Made by a program: the position numbers and the translations under genes
In this document: positions 15,796 to 23,506 of the stretch, piece by piece
Layout: every line of letters begins with the position of its first letter
Numbering within the stretch: the first letter of the stretch is position 1
Source: Bacteroidota bacterium
Lineage (GTDB): Bacteria; Bacteroidota; Bacteroidia; Bacteroidales; VadinHA17
Assembly (NCBI GenBank): GCA_011049175.1
Contig: DSCJ01000096.1
Span: 1-32,428, forward strand
DNA length: 32,428 bases
Direction: 5' to 3'
The notes under the pieces: generated by a model
The model's input: only the letters and a program-made list of their open reading frames with translations
Told to the model about the DNA's origin: nothing
The model's database searches: none

Positions 15796-18162
15796 TTATT
15801 CATATTTCAATACCTCCGCCGGATTGGTCCGTGCCGATTTTACGGCCTGAAAACTTACCGTCAGCAGGGTGAGCAGAAGGGAAAGCACGGTACCGGCAAA
15901 AAAGACCATGGGATCCAGGCCGATCCGGTACGGGTAGTTCTGCAGCCACTGATGTAAAGCATACCATACCAGGGGATAGGCCAGCAGATTGGCCAGCAGG
16001 ATTCTGGCGGTGAACTCTCTCATGAATAACAGGGCGATGCTCAGGCTGTCTGCTCCCATGGCTTTCCGTACCCCGATTTCCCGGGTGCGCCTTTCGGTGG
16101 CAAAAAGCGACAGGGCAAACAATCCCATGCTGGCCAGGAAAATGGCCAGGATCGTGGCTACAAGCACTGTCTGTGCGAATTTCTTTTCCGTTTCGAACAT
16201 ATGGCTCAGGCGGTCCTCAAGAAACTGACCGTAGAAGGCTGTTCCGGGAAAAATTTCGTCAAAGGCGGTTTCCACCTTCCCAATGGTTTCCGGATGCGTG
16301 TTGCCCAGTTTTACTACCACGTTTTCCCGGCGGTTCCATGGATTCAGAGTAATCACCAGGGGGTTTATTTTTTGCTGTACAGGACTGTAATGAAAATCTT
16401 CCACCACCCCGATGACGGTGAATGTGGTATCGCGGAAAATGGTTTTTCCCAAAGGTTCTTCCCATCCAAGCTCCTTTACCAGGGTTTCATTGACCAGCAT
16501 GGCATACCGGTCGTCGGCCCGTTCTTCCGAAAAATTCCGGCCTTTCCTGATCCTGATGCCAAGGGTGGAGATATAGGAAGGATCAATATCCAGTGCATGG
16601 AACATCATCGATTTTTCGTAACCTTCCGGCCGGTAGCCGTTCATGGTCAGCCCGTAGCCCGGAACTCCCGAACCCATCCCGGCTGCCCTAACCTGGGGAA
16701 TTCCGCTGAGACGGTTCCTCAGCAATCCGGCTTTCTGCTGCATTTCTGCATTGATCATCGGTATGACCAGGATGTTTTCCCGGTCATATCCGGGATCTTT
16801 TTTCTGCAGGTAATCGAGCTGCAGGTAGATGAAAGCTGTGGCGATGATCAGTGCCACGGAAATAATATACTGGATGATCACCAGGGTATTCCTTAACACC
16901 GGTTTCCCGGTGGATGACTCCGTCATCCCGCGGAGGGAACGGATCGGGTCCATCCCCGACAAGCGGACGGACGGGTACAGGCTCGATATACCGCTCACCA
17001 CGATCAGTAACAGGGGATACCCCAGCAGCAGCTTCCAGGGGGTGATCTGGTACAGATGAATTTCGGTGCCTGTGAGCCGGTTGAACGAAGGCAACAGCAT
17101 TTCCACCATGATCAGGGAAAGAATGCCGGCCAGAAGAGTCATCGACAGGGTTTCTGTGGTGAACTGCCTGATCAGTTTGTCGCGGGTGGCGCCCGCTGCT
17201 TTCCTGATACCTATTTCCCGTGCGCGCTGAGAACTGCGGGCGGTAGTCAGGTTGATATAATTAAAGGCGGCGATGAGCAGGATAAGCAGGGCGATCCCGC
17301 TGAAGATCAGGGTGCGGGTAAACGTGCCGGTCCGGCCCAGTTCATAGTCGTAATCGGCAAACAACCTGATCTTCTTTACGGGAAAAAGAGACAGGTCGAC
17401 CCGGGCCCCGTAATTTTCATATTCCCGGTTGATCTTTTCATACACCAGGGGAATGAACTTTTTTTCCAGGGTGTCCGGAGAAACCCCTTCTTCCAGCAGC
17501 AGGTAGGTATAATAACTGTAACCTCCGTCCCAGGATATGTACGGATCGAACAGACGGAAATAATCATCCATCGACATGATCAGGTCGAAATTCAGATGTC
17601 CCTCGTCGGGTGGATCTTCCACCACACCTGTTACCGTACACGCTGTCAAATGGTTCCAGTCGATCGTTTTCCCGACCGGATCTGCTTCCCCGAAAATTTT
17701 TTCAGCCATCGAGCGGGTGATCACCACCGAGCCCGGCCTGGAAAGCACATCGGCCGGATGACCATGCAGCAGGTTAAAGCTGAATACCTGAAAGAAATTG
17801 GTGTCGGCAAAAAAACCTCCGATATCCCTGAACACCTTCTCTTCGTATTCAACCATTCCTCCCAGATCGATCAGCCTGACCTGCGAGCGGATCTCCGGAA
17901 AAGTGGCCGCCAGCGCGGGACCCATTACCGGACTCGAAATTGCCCCCAGGTTTTCCTTCCCCTGTATAACCAGGTTCACCCTTAATCGGTACAGGTTATC
18001 AATGTTTGTGTGGAACCGGTCAAAAGAGATTTCCCGGTTTACATACAACAGGATCAGAAGGGAGCAGCTGATGCCAATGGCAAGCCCAAAAATATTAATG
18101 AATGAAAACATTGCCGAGCGGCGTACAAACCGGATGGTGGTTTTCAAATAATTCCGTATCAT
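15796..18162 (-). CDS. FtsX/MacB-type ABC transporter permease (first of a pair)
   Basis: This 788-residue permease has the same plan as its downstream neighbour: an N-terminal helix ('FSFINIFGLAIGISCSLLIL'), a periplasmic core starting 'NREISFDRFHTNIDNLYRL', then FtsX modules. Their coupling motifs are 'RAREIGIRKAAGATRDKL' and 'RRTREIGVRKAMGADSLSI', and the tail is 'SARTNPAEVLKYE'. The two coupling-helix motifs are the surfaces that meet an ABC ATPase, which must be encoded elsewhere. It is the first gene of the operon, behind a sigma54-like promoter and a 24-bp palindrome, and is divergent from the response regulator/histidine kinase genes. Its stop codon overlaps an in-frame upstream ATG (15803) of the next gene. 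Substrate is unknown. Confidence 0.92.
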   Translation of the reverse strand: MIRNYLKTTIRFVRRSAMFSFINIFGLAIGISCSLLILLYVNREISFDRFHTNIDNLYRLRVNLVIQGKENLGAISSPVMGPALAATFPEIRSQVRLIDLGGMVEYEEKVFRDIGGFFADTNFFQVFSFNLLHGHPADVLSRPGSVVITRSMAEKIFGEADPVGKTIDWNHLTACTVTGVVEDPPDEGHLNFDLIMSMDDYFRLFDPYISWDGGYSYYTYLLLEEGVSPDTLEKKFIPLVYEKINREYENYGARVDLSLFPVKKIRLFADYDYELGRTGTFTRTLIFSGIALLILLIAAFNYINLTTARSSQRAREIGIRKAAGATRDKLIRQFTTETLSMTLLAGILSLIMVEMLLPSFNRLTGTEIHLYQITPWKLLLGYPLLLIVVSGISSLYPSVRLSGMDPIRSLRGMTESSTGKPVLRNTLVIIQYIISVALIIATAFIYLQLDYLQKKDPGYDRENILVIPMINAEMQQKAGLLRNRLSGIPQVRAAGMGSGVPGYGLTMNGYRPEGYEKSMMFHALDIDPSYISTLGIRIRKGRNFSEERADDRYAMLVNETLVKELGWEEPLGKTIFRDTTFTVIGVVEDFHYSPVQQKINPLVITLNPWNRRENVVVKLGNTHPETIGKVETAFDEIFPGTAFYGQFLEDRLSHMFETEKKFAQTVLVATILAIFLASMGLFALSLFATERRTREIGVRKAMGADSLSIALLFMREFTARILLANLLAYPLVWYALHQWLQNYPYRIGLDPMVFFAGTVLSLLLTLLTVSFQAVKSARTNPAEVLKYE

Positions 18163-18192
18163 TTCAAAGTAATATCAATTTTTTTTCCGAAA

Positions 18193-18210
18193 GTTCAATT
18201 GCTGTACCAA
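18193..18210 (-). promoter_or_regulatory. Sigma54-like -24/-12 promoter of the permease operon
   Basis: The minus strand reads TTGGTACAGCAATTGAA. Against the consensus YTGGCACG-N4-TTGCA it keeps TTGG, AC, the exact N4 spacing, TTG and the closing A. It differs at three positions, including A for the usual C of the -12 GC. The predicted start is about 20-25 nt before the permease ATG at 18162. A sigma54 activator gene is divergently encoded next door. Confidence 0.5.
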
Positions 18211-18281
18211 TATAAATAATAAACATATTATCAGGTAAATACAAATTAATTGACAGGTTGGTAAGAGAGAATATGTTTCAT

Positions 18282-18305
18282 AATGATACAAACGTTTGTA
18301 TCATT
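18282..18305. promoter_or_regulatory. Perfect 24-bp palindrome, likely enhancer/operator
   Basis: AATGATACAAAC is followed directly by its reverse complement GTTTGTATCATT, with no mismatch and no spacer. The centre (18293/18294) lies about 85 bp upstream of the sigma54-like -24 element of the permeases and about 58 bp before the regulator start at 18352. This is the usual distance for an NtrC-type enhancer site. The most likely ligand is the adjacent Fis-type response regulator, an inference. Confidence 0.65.
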
Positions 18306-18351
18306 TCGGAACAGATTGATTATCTTGTTCCGGATTCGGATTTCTGATGCC

Positions 18352-19707
18352 ATGAAAAAAGGAACGGTTCTGATAGTGGATGATGACCGCGACGTACTGC
18401 TTTCCGCCCGCGTGGTGATGAAAAAGGAATTTCCGGTGGTGCTGGTGACTACCGATCCGGAGAAAATACCGGAAATTCTGAAGAAGGAAGAGGTGGATGT
18501 GATATTGCTGGATATGAATTTCCGGGCCGGGGAAAGTGACGGGGAAGAGGGGATGAGGTGGTTGCGAAATATCCATGCAGCGGATCCGGATATCCAGGTG
18601 GTGGTGATCACGGCATACGGCGATATCAACCTGGCTGTGGCAGCCATGAAAGAAGGGGCGTGCGATTTTGTGGTGAAACCCTGGGACAACCAGAAACTGC
18701 TGGCAACGGTCCGGTCCTGCTACCGTTACCGGGAAGCCGGCAGGGAGATACGCCGCCTGGAAAACACCCGCCGTGCCATACAGGGTGATGTGCCGGGGCA
18801 GATGATCGGTGTGTCGAAGCCCATGCAAAACCTGTTCGACATGGTGGAGAAAGTGGCTCCCACGGATGCCAGTGTACTGATCACCGGCGAGAACGGAACG
18901 GGAAAGGAACTGGTGGCACGCCGCCTGCATCATCTGTCACACCGGAGCAACCAGATTTTTCTGACGGTGGATCTGGGCGCCCTTTCTGAAAATCTTTTCG
19001 AATCGGAATTGTTCGGGCATGTGAGAGGGGCCTTTACCGATGCCCGGGAAGACCGCCCGGGGAAATTTGAAGTAGCTTCGGGAGGAACCCTTTTCCTCGA
19101 TGAAATAGGAAACCTGTCCGTTCCCATGCAGGCCAAAATGTTGACAGCCCTTCAAAACCGGCAGGTTTACCGGGTGGGATCGAACCGCCCCTTGGAATTT
19201 GATGTGCGGTTGATATCGGCTACCAACAGGCCGCTGCAGGAAATGGTGAAAAACGGCCGGTTCAGGCAGGACCTGCTTTATCGCATCAATACGGTGGTGA
19301 TCCATGTGCCTCCACTGCGCCAGCGGAAAGAAGATATCCCATTGCTGGTAAATCATTTTACCGGTGTGTATGGACAAAAGTACAACAAAACCGGCCTGCA
19401 TGTAAATTCCGATGATATGAAACGGCTGGAAAACTATTCCTGGCCCGGCAATGTAAGGGAGTTGCAGCATATGGTGGAAAGAGCGGTGATTCTGGCCGAC
19501 AGGAATACCCTTGATTTTTCGGGGGTGAAACGGCAGCCGGCTTCACCGGTAGCAACCATGACTGAGAGCCTGAATCTGGAGGAACTGGAAAGGCAGGCCA
19601 TTGCCGAGGCTATCCGGAAACACGGCGGAAATATGTCGCGGGCCGCCGCTGAACTGGGCCTGGGAAGAACCACCCTGTACCGCAAAATGGAAAAATATGG
19701 CCTTTGA
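18352..19707 (+). CDS. Sigma54-dependent response regulator (NtrC family)
   Basis: This 451-residue protein has three modules. The receiver (about 1-120) has acidic residues D10/D11, phosphoacceptor D54, switch T87 and K109. The AAA+ domain (about 150-385) has Walker A GENGTGKE (179-186), Walker B 'GGTLFLDEIG' (244-253) and the arginine-rich 'PPLRQRKEDIP'. A C-terminal Fis-type HTH ends in 'GNMSRAAAELGLGRTTLYRK'. The sigma54-contact loop reads GAFTDA (226-231) rather than GAFTGA, a natural variant whose effect here is unknown. I use the ATG at 18352; the open frame begins at 18283, inside the palindrome. Its kinase follows 24 bp later. The divergent permease operon, with a sigma54-like promoter and an upstream palindrome, is its probable target. 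Confidence 0.93.
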   Translation: MKKGTVLIVDDDRDVLLSARVVMKKEFPVVLVTTDPEKIPEILKKEEVDVILLDMNFRAGESDGEEGMRWLRNIHAADPDIQVVVITAYGDINLAVAAMKEGACDFVVKPWDNQKLLATVRSCYRYREAGREIRRLENTRRAIQGDVPGQMIGVSKPMQNLFDMVEKVAPTDASVLITGENGTGKELVARRLHHLSHRSNQIFLTVDLGALSENLFESELFGHVRGAFTDAREDRPGKFEVASGGTLFLDEIGNLSVPMQAKMLTALQNRQVYRVGSNRPLEFDVRLISATNRPLQEMVKNGRFRQDLLYRINTVVIHVPPLRQRKEDIPLLVNHFTGVYGQKYNKTGLHVNSDDMKRLENYSWPGNVRELQHMVERAVILADRNTLDFSGVKRQPASPVATMTESLNLEELERQAIAEAIRKHGGNMSRAAAELGLGRTTLYRKMEKYGL

Positions 19708-19731
19708 ATCATTCAACAAACTGCCGGCATA

Positions 19732-21084
19732 ATGGGTTCCTGTTTCAGGTTACGGATAGTATTCCGGGTGGTTCTGATCGGTGTGGTCATGGCCTGGCTG
19801 GTATACGTCCTGGGGAAAAATCAATGGTATGTAACCACGGGAGTATCCGCCCTGGTTCTGGTCGGGTTGCTGATCGAACTGGTGAAGTTCCTGGAAAAAA
19901 CCAACCGCGACCTTGCCCATTTTCTGTCATCACTCGAAAGCGACGATCCGGCCGTTATGCCGGTGAACAGGCCTGCCAACCGCTCGTTTGAAGAGCTATA
20001 TGAAGCGATGTCCCGCGTGGCAAGTCGCATGGAAGTAGCCCGTACCGACCGCGAGGTACAGTACAGGTATCTTCAGACAGTAATCAACCACGTGGAGATC
20101 GCCATGATCTGTTTTCGCGAAGACGGTCGGGTGGAGCTGGTGAACCGGGCGGCCCGGAACCTGTTCAGGCTGGAAAGGATCAGAAGGCTCGGCGATATTG
20201 AATCCAGGGATCCGTCGATGTACCGGGTGATACGGGAAATCAAACCCGGCAAACGGGAACTGGTGCGTTTTATGTCGCATTCGGGCATGACAAAGCTGTC
20301 GGTGTCGGCAGCCGCCTTTAATCTGCAGGGCCGGGGATACCGGTTGATTTCCCTTCAGGATATCGGAACGGAGCTGGAGGCCCAGGAACTGGAGTCGTGG
20401 CAGAAGCTGATCCGTGTGCTGACCCATGAGATCATGAATTCCGTAACGCCCGTTTCTTCCCTGAGCAATGCCCTGAACGATATGCTTGCAGGCGAAAACG
20501 GGGATCTGCGGCCGCTGAACAGCCTGGATCCCGGCGAGGTGGAGGATCTGTATGAAGGGTTGCGGGCTATCGAACAGAGAAGCCGGGGCCTCCTGTCGTT
20601 CGTCGGATCCTATAAAAACCTGACCCGTTTGCCCGATCCGCAATTCAGGGATGTTTCCCTGAACGACCTGGTGGCGGGAACCGTTCATCTCATGAAACCG
20701 CAGTCAGAGAAATCAGGGGTCTGCATCCGCCAGAAACTTTCGCAAGAAGATCCTCATGTGCCGGCCGATCCCGATATGATGGAAAGGGTGCTGATCAATC
20801 TGTTACAGAATGCCCTTGACATTCTGGAAGGGCAGGCCGGAGGTGAAGTGGTGGTTTCTACGGGCATCGACCGGGAGAAAGGACACTGGATAGAGGTACG
20901 TGACAACGGTCCCGGAATCCCGCCGGAAATCCTTGACAAAATATTTATCCCCTTCTTTACCACAAAGAAACAGGGCTCGGGCATAGGACTCAGCCTCATC
21001 CGCCAGATCATGCAACTGCACAAAGGGTCGGTCAGTGTCCGTTCCGCACAGGGTGAAGGGGCTGCTTTTATTATCCGGTTCTGA
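19732..21084 (+). CDS. Membrane sensor histidine kinase
   Basis: This 450-residue kinase has two N-terminal membrane helices (about 8-27 and 33-51) joined by only a few residues, so there is almost no periplasmic sensor. A PAS-like domain follows (about 108-215, 'TVINHVEIAMICFREDGRVE'). The H-box is 'LTHEIMNSVTPVSSL' with H232. The ATPase domain has the N-box 'NLLQNALDIL' (N356, N360), G1 'DNGPGIP' (391-397), F-box 'FIPFFTTKK' and G2 'GSGIGLSL' (415-422). It should phosphorylate the regulator encoded 24 bp upstream. With hardly any external loop, the signal is probably sensed in the membrane or cytoplasm, perhaps through contact with the divergent permeases. Confidence 0.92.
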   Translation: MGSCFRLRIVFRVVLIGVVMAWLVYVLGKNQWYVTTGVSALVLVGLLIELVKFLEKTNRDLAHFLSSLESDDPAVMPVNRPANRSFEELYEAMSRVASRMEVARTDREVQYRYLQTVINHVEIAMICFREDGRVELVNRAARNLFRLERIRRLGDIESRDPSMYRVIREIKPGKRELVRFMSHSGMTKLSVSAAAFNLQGRGYRLISLQDIGTELEAQELESWQKLIRVLTHEIMNSVTPVSSLSNALNDMLAGENGDLRPLNSLDPGEVEDLYEGLRAIEQRSRGLLSFVGSYKNLTRLPDPQFRDVSLNDLVAGTVHLMKPQSEKSGVCIRQKLSQEDPHVPADPDMMERVLINLLQNALDILEGQAGGEVVVSTGIDREKGHWIEVRDNGPGIPPEILDKIFIPFFTTKKQGSGIGLSLIRQIMQLHKGSVSVRSAQGEGAAFIIRF

Positions 21085-21157
21085 GACGCAACGGGATCGA
21101 CAGGCCGGATACTTTTTTCACGTTTGTGAATCATTGCCTTTCTCCCCGGAAAATGCC

Positions 21158-21180
21158 TAATTTTGACGTCTGAAAGGAGA
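21158..21180 (+). promoter_or_regulatory. tex promoter -7 box and ribosome binding site
   Basis: TAATTTTG (21158-21165) is an exact TAnnTTTG -7 box. A weak ATTG (21133-21136) lies 21 nt upstream as a possible -33. AAGGAGA (21174-21180) is a good Shine-Dalgarno about 6 nt before the ATG at 21186. The leader would be about 15 nt. Confidence 0.55.
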
Positions 21181-21185
21181 GACCC

Positions 21186-23312
21186 ATGCCGTACGCCGAA
21201 ATCATTGCTGAAAAACTGAATCTGAAACCGGCCCAGGTGGCAGGCACCCTTCGTCTCCTGGAAACGGGCGCAACCGTACCCTTTATCAGCCGTTACCGCA
21301 AGGAACACACAGGCAGCCTCGATGAGGTGCAGATCACAGCGGTGCGCGACATGCACGGGAAGCTCAGGGAACTGGATGCGCGCAGAGAAACGGTTCTGGC
21401 AACCATCCGGGAACAGGAAAAGCTTACTCCCGAACTGGAAGAGAAAATCAAAGCCGCCAGCTCCCTGACAGAACTGGAAGACCTGTATCTGCCATACCGG
21501 CCCAAAAAGAAAACCCGCGGATCGGAAGCCCGCCGCAAAGGACTGGAACCCCTGGCTGATAGGATCCTTGAACAAAAGGAGAGGGATCCGGAAAGGGAAG
21601 CCCGAGACTTCCTGAACAATGAGGTACCCACTGCGGAGCAAGCGCTGGCTGGCGCCCGCGATATCATAGCCGAAAGGATCAACGAAGATGCCGGAGCCCG
21701 TGAAAAATTAAGGAACCTGTTTGCCCGTGAGGCCGTTATCGAAAGCCGGGTGGTGAAAGGCAAGGAGGAGGAAGGAGAAAAATACCTCGATTATTTTAAC
21801 TATTCCGGTTTCCTGAAAAAAATTCCTTCCCACCGCTTGCTGGCGATGAGAAGAGGAGAAGAGGAAGGGTTTCTGAAAGTATCCATCGGGGTCGGTGAAG
21901 AAAAAGCCACCGGTATTCTGGAAGGGATATTTGTCAGGGGACAGGGACCCTGTTCGGAACAGGTAAAGATGGCTTTGACCGATGCTTTCAAAAGGCTCCT
22001 GGCTCCTTCGCTGGAAACCGAATTCAGAAGCCTGTCGAAGGAGCAGGCCGATGAGGAGGCGATCCGGGTGTTTGCAGAAAACCTGCGTCAGCTATTACTG
22101 GCGCCACCCCTGGGGCAGAAAAGGGTGATGGGCATCGATCCGGGTTACCGCACAGGTTGCAAGCTGGTATGCCTCGATGCCCAGGGAAACCTGCTGCATA
22201 ACGAAACGGTCTACCCCCATCCGCCCCGGTCGGAAAAAGGTCCGGCTGCCCGGAAAGTGGCCTCCCTGGCGGAGACCTATAAAACAGAGGCCATTGCCAT
22301 TGGGAATGGCACCGCCGGAAGGGAAACGGAGCAATTTATCCGGAATATTCGCTTTAACCGGGAAGTGCGCGTTTATGTGGTGAATGAAAGCGGAGCCTCG
22401 GTGTATTCCGCTTCTCCCGTGGCCAGAGAAGAATTTCCGGAATTCGATGTAACGGTGCGGGGAGCCATATCCATTGCCCGCCGGCTGATGGATCCCCTGG
22501 CTGAACTGGTGAAGATCGACCCGAAATCCATCGGGGTGGGTCAGTACCAGCACGACGTGGATCAGAAAATGCTGAAAAAAAGCCTCGACCGCGTGGTGGA
22601 AAGTTGTGTGAACCGGGTGGGAGTGAGTGTGAACACTGCCAGCAAGCACCTGCTTTCCTATGTGTCGGGGCTGGGCCCCCAGCTGGCTGAAAATATCGTG
22701 CAGTACCGGAAAGAGAACGGTCCCTTCCGCTCCAGAAAAGAGCTGCAGAAAGTCCCCCGCCTGGGAGCCAGGGCTTTTGAGCAGGCAGCCGGATTCCTTC
22801 GCATTGAAAACGGGTTGCATCCGCTGGATAATTCGGCCGTTCATCCCGAAAGTTATGCCCTGGTGGAACGGATGGCGGCCGACCTGCAGGTGGAAATATC
22901 CGATCTGATGAGAGAGGCTGACCTCCGCAACCGCATCAGGCTTGAACAGTATGTAACGCCAGAAAAAGGACTTCCCACACTGAAAGATATCATGCAGGAA
23001 CTGGAGAAACCCGGCCGTGACCCCCGCGCAGCCATCCATGTCTTCGAATTCGATCCCCGTGTTCGTACCATCGGCGACCTGCAGGAAGGGATGATCCTGC
23101 CGGGCATTGTGACCAATATTACCAATTTCGGGGCCTTTGTGGATATCGGGGTGAAACACGACGGGCTGGTACATATCTCCAACCTGAAACAGGGTTTTGT
23201 AAAAAATCCGGCCGATGTGGTCAAACTGAACCAGCATGTGAAAGTGAAGGTGATTGGGATAGAACCTTCACGGAACAGGATACAGTTGTCGCTCAAAGAT
23301 GTGGAGCAGTAA
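21186..23312 (+). CDS. tex: Tex family RNA-binding transcription accessory protein
   Basis: This 708-residue protein has the full Tex layout. The helical Tex N-domain (about 1-195) includes 'GATVPFISRYRKEHTGSLDE' and 'LEDLYLPYRPKKKTRG'. A YqgF/RNase H-like domain starts near 314 ('VMGIDPGYRTGCKLV'). Helix-hairpin-helix motifs lie near 489-541 ('SGLGPQLAENIVQYR'). The C-terminal S1 RNA-binding domain (about 637-706) reads 'GIVTNITNFGAFVDIGVKHD' then 'GLVHISNL'. Tex is the bacterial relative of eukaryotic Spt6; it binds nucleic acid and affects transcription and stress tolerance. Length is normal. The gene follows the kinase by about 100 bp with its own promoter and RBS, so it is probably separate. 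Confidence 0.96.
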   Translation: MPYAEIIAEKLNLKPAQVAGTLRLLETGATVPFISRYRKEHTGSLDEVQITAVRDMHGKLRELDARRETVLATIREQEKLTPELEEKIKAASSLTELEDLYLPYRPKKKTRGSEARRKGLEPLADRILEQKERDPEREARDFLNNEVPTAEQALAGARDIIAERINEDAGAREKLRNLFAREAVIESRVVKGKEEEGEKYLDYFNYSGFLKKIPSHRLLAMRRGEEEGFLKVSIGVGEEKATGILEGIFVRGQGPCSEQVKMALTDAFKRLLAPSLETEFRSLSKEQADEEAIRVFAENLRQLLLAPPLGQKRVMGIDPGYRTGCKLVCLDAQGNLLHNETVYPHPPRSEKGPAARKVASLAETYKTEAIAIGNGTAGRETEQFIRNIRFNREVRVYVVNESGASVYSASPVAREEFPEFDVTVRGAISIARRLMDPLAELVKIDPKSIGVGQYQHDVDQKMLKKSLDRVVESCVNRVGVSVNTASKHLLSYVSGLGPQLAENIVQYRKENGPFRSRKELQKVPRLGARAFEQAAGFLRIENGLHPLDNSAVHPESYALVERMAADLQVEISDLMREADLRNRIRLEQYVTPEKGLPTLKDIMQELEKPGRDPRAAIHVFEFDPRVRTIGDLQEGMILPGIVTNITNFGAFVDIGVKHDGLVHISNLKQGFVKNPADVVKLNQHVKVKVIGIEPSRNRIQLSLKDVEQ

Positions 23313-23321
23313 ACAGGGAGG

Positions 23322-23344
23322 TATTTCTGCGCATGTCAGAAATA
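23322..23344 (+). terminator. Weak hairpin after tex
   Basis: TATTTCTG and CAGAAATA form an 8-bp stem with a 7-nt loop, starting 10 nt after the tex stop, followed by a U-rich but broken run. It may end tex transcripts. The rest of 23313-23506 holds no gene I can see. Confidence 0.35.
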
Positions 23345-23506
23345 TTTCATACCTTTTACCCGGAATTTGTTGACCGGCCTCTGTCCTGCAATTATTAAAT
23401 CACTGAAAAACAGGTAGTCAAAATTCGACCGGAGGGTTGCCGGAAAATTCTTTCTTTGATATCCCCAGGAAAAGCATGAACCGGGAAAGATAACCACCGT
23501 GAAAAC

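Noticed and set aside
22095-23237. 380-codon minus-strand open frame opposite tex
   Set aside because: It is a shadow of tex, His/Gln/Phe-rich, with no domain or promoter; tex itself matches its family throughout.
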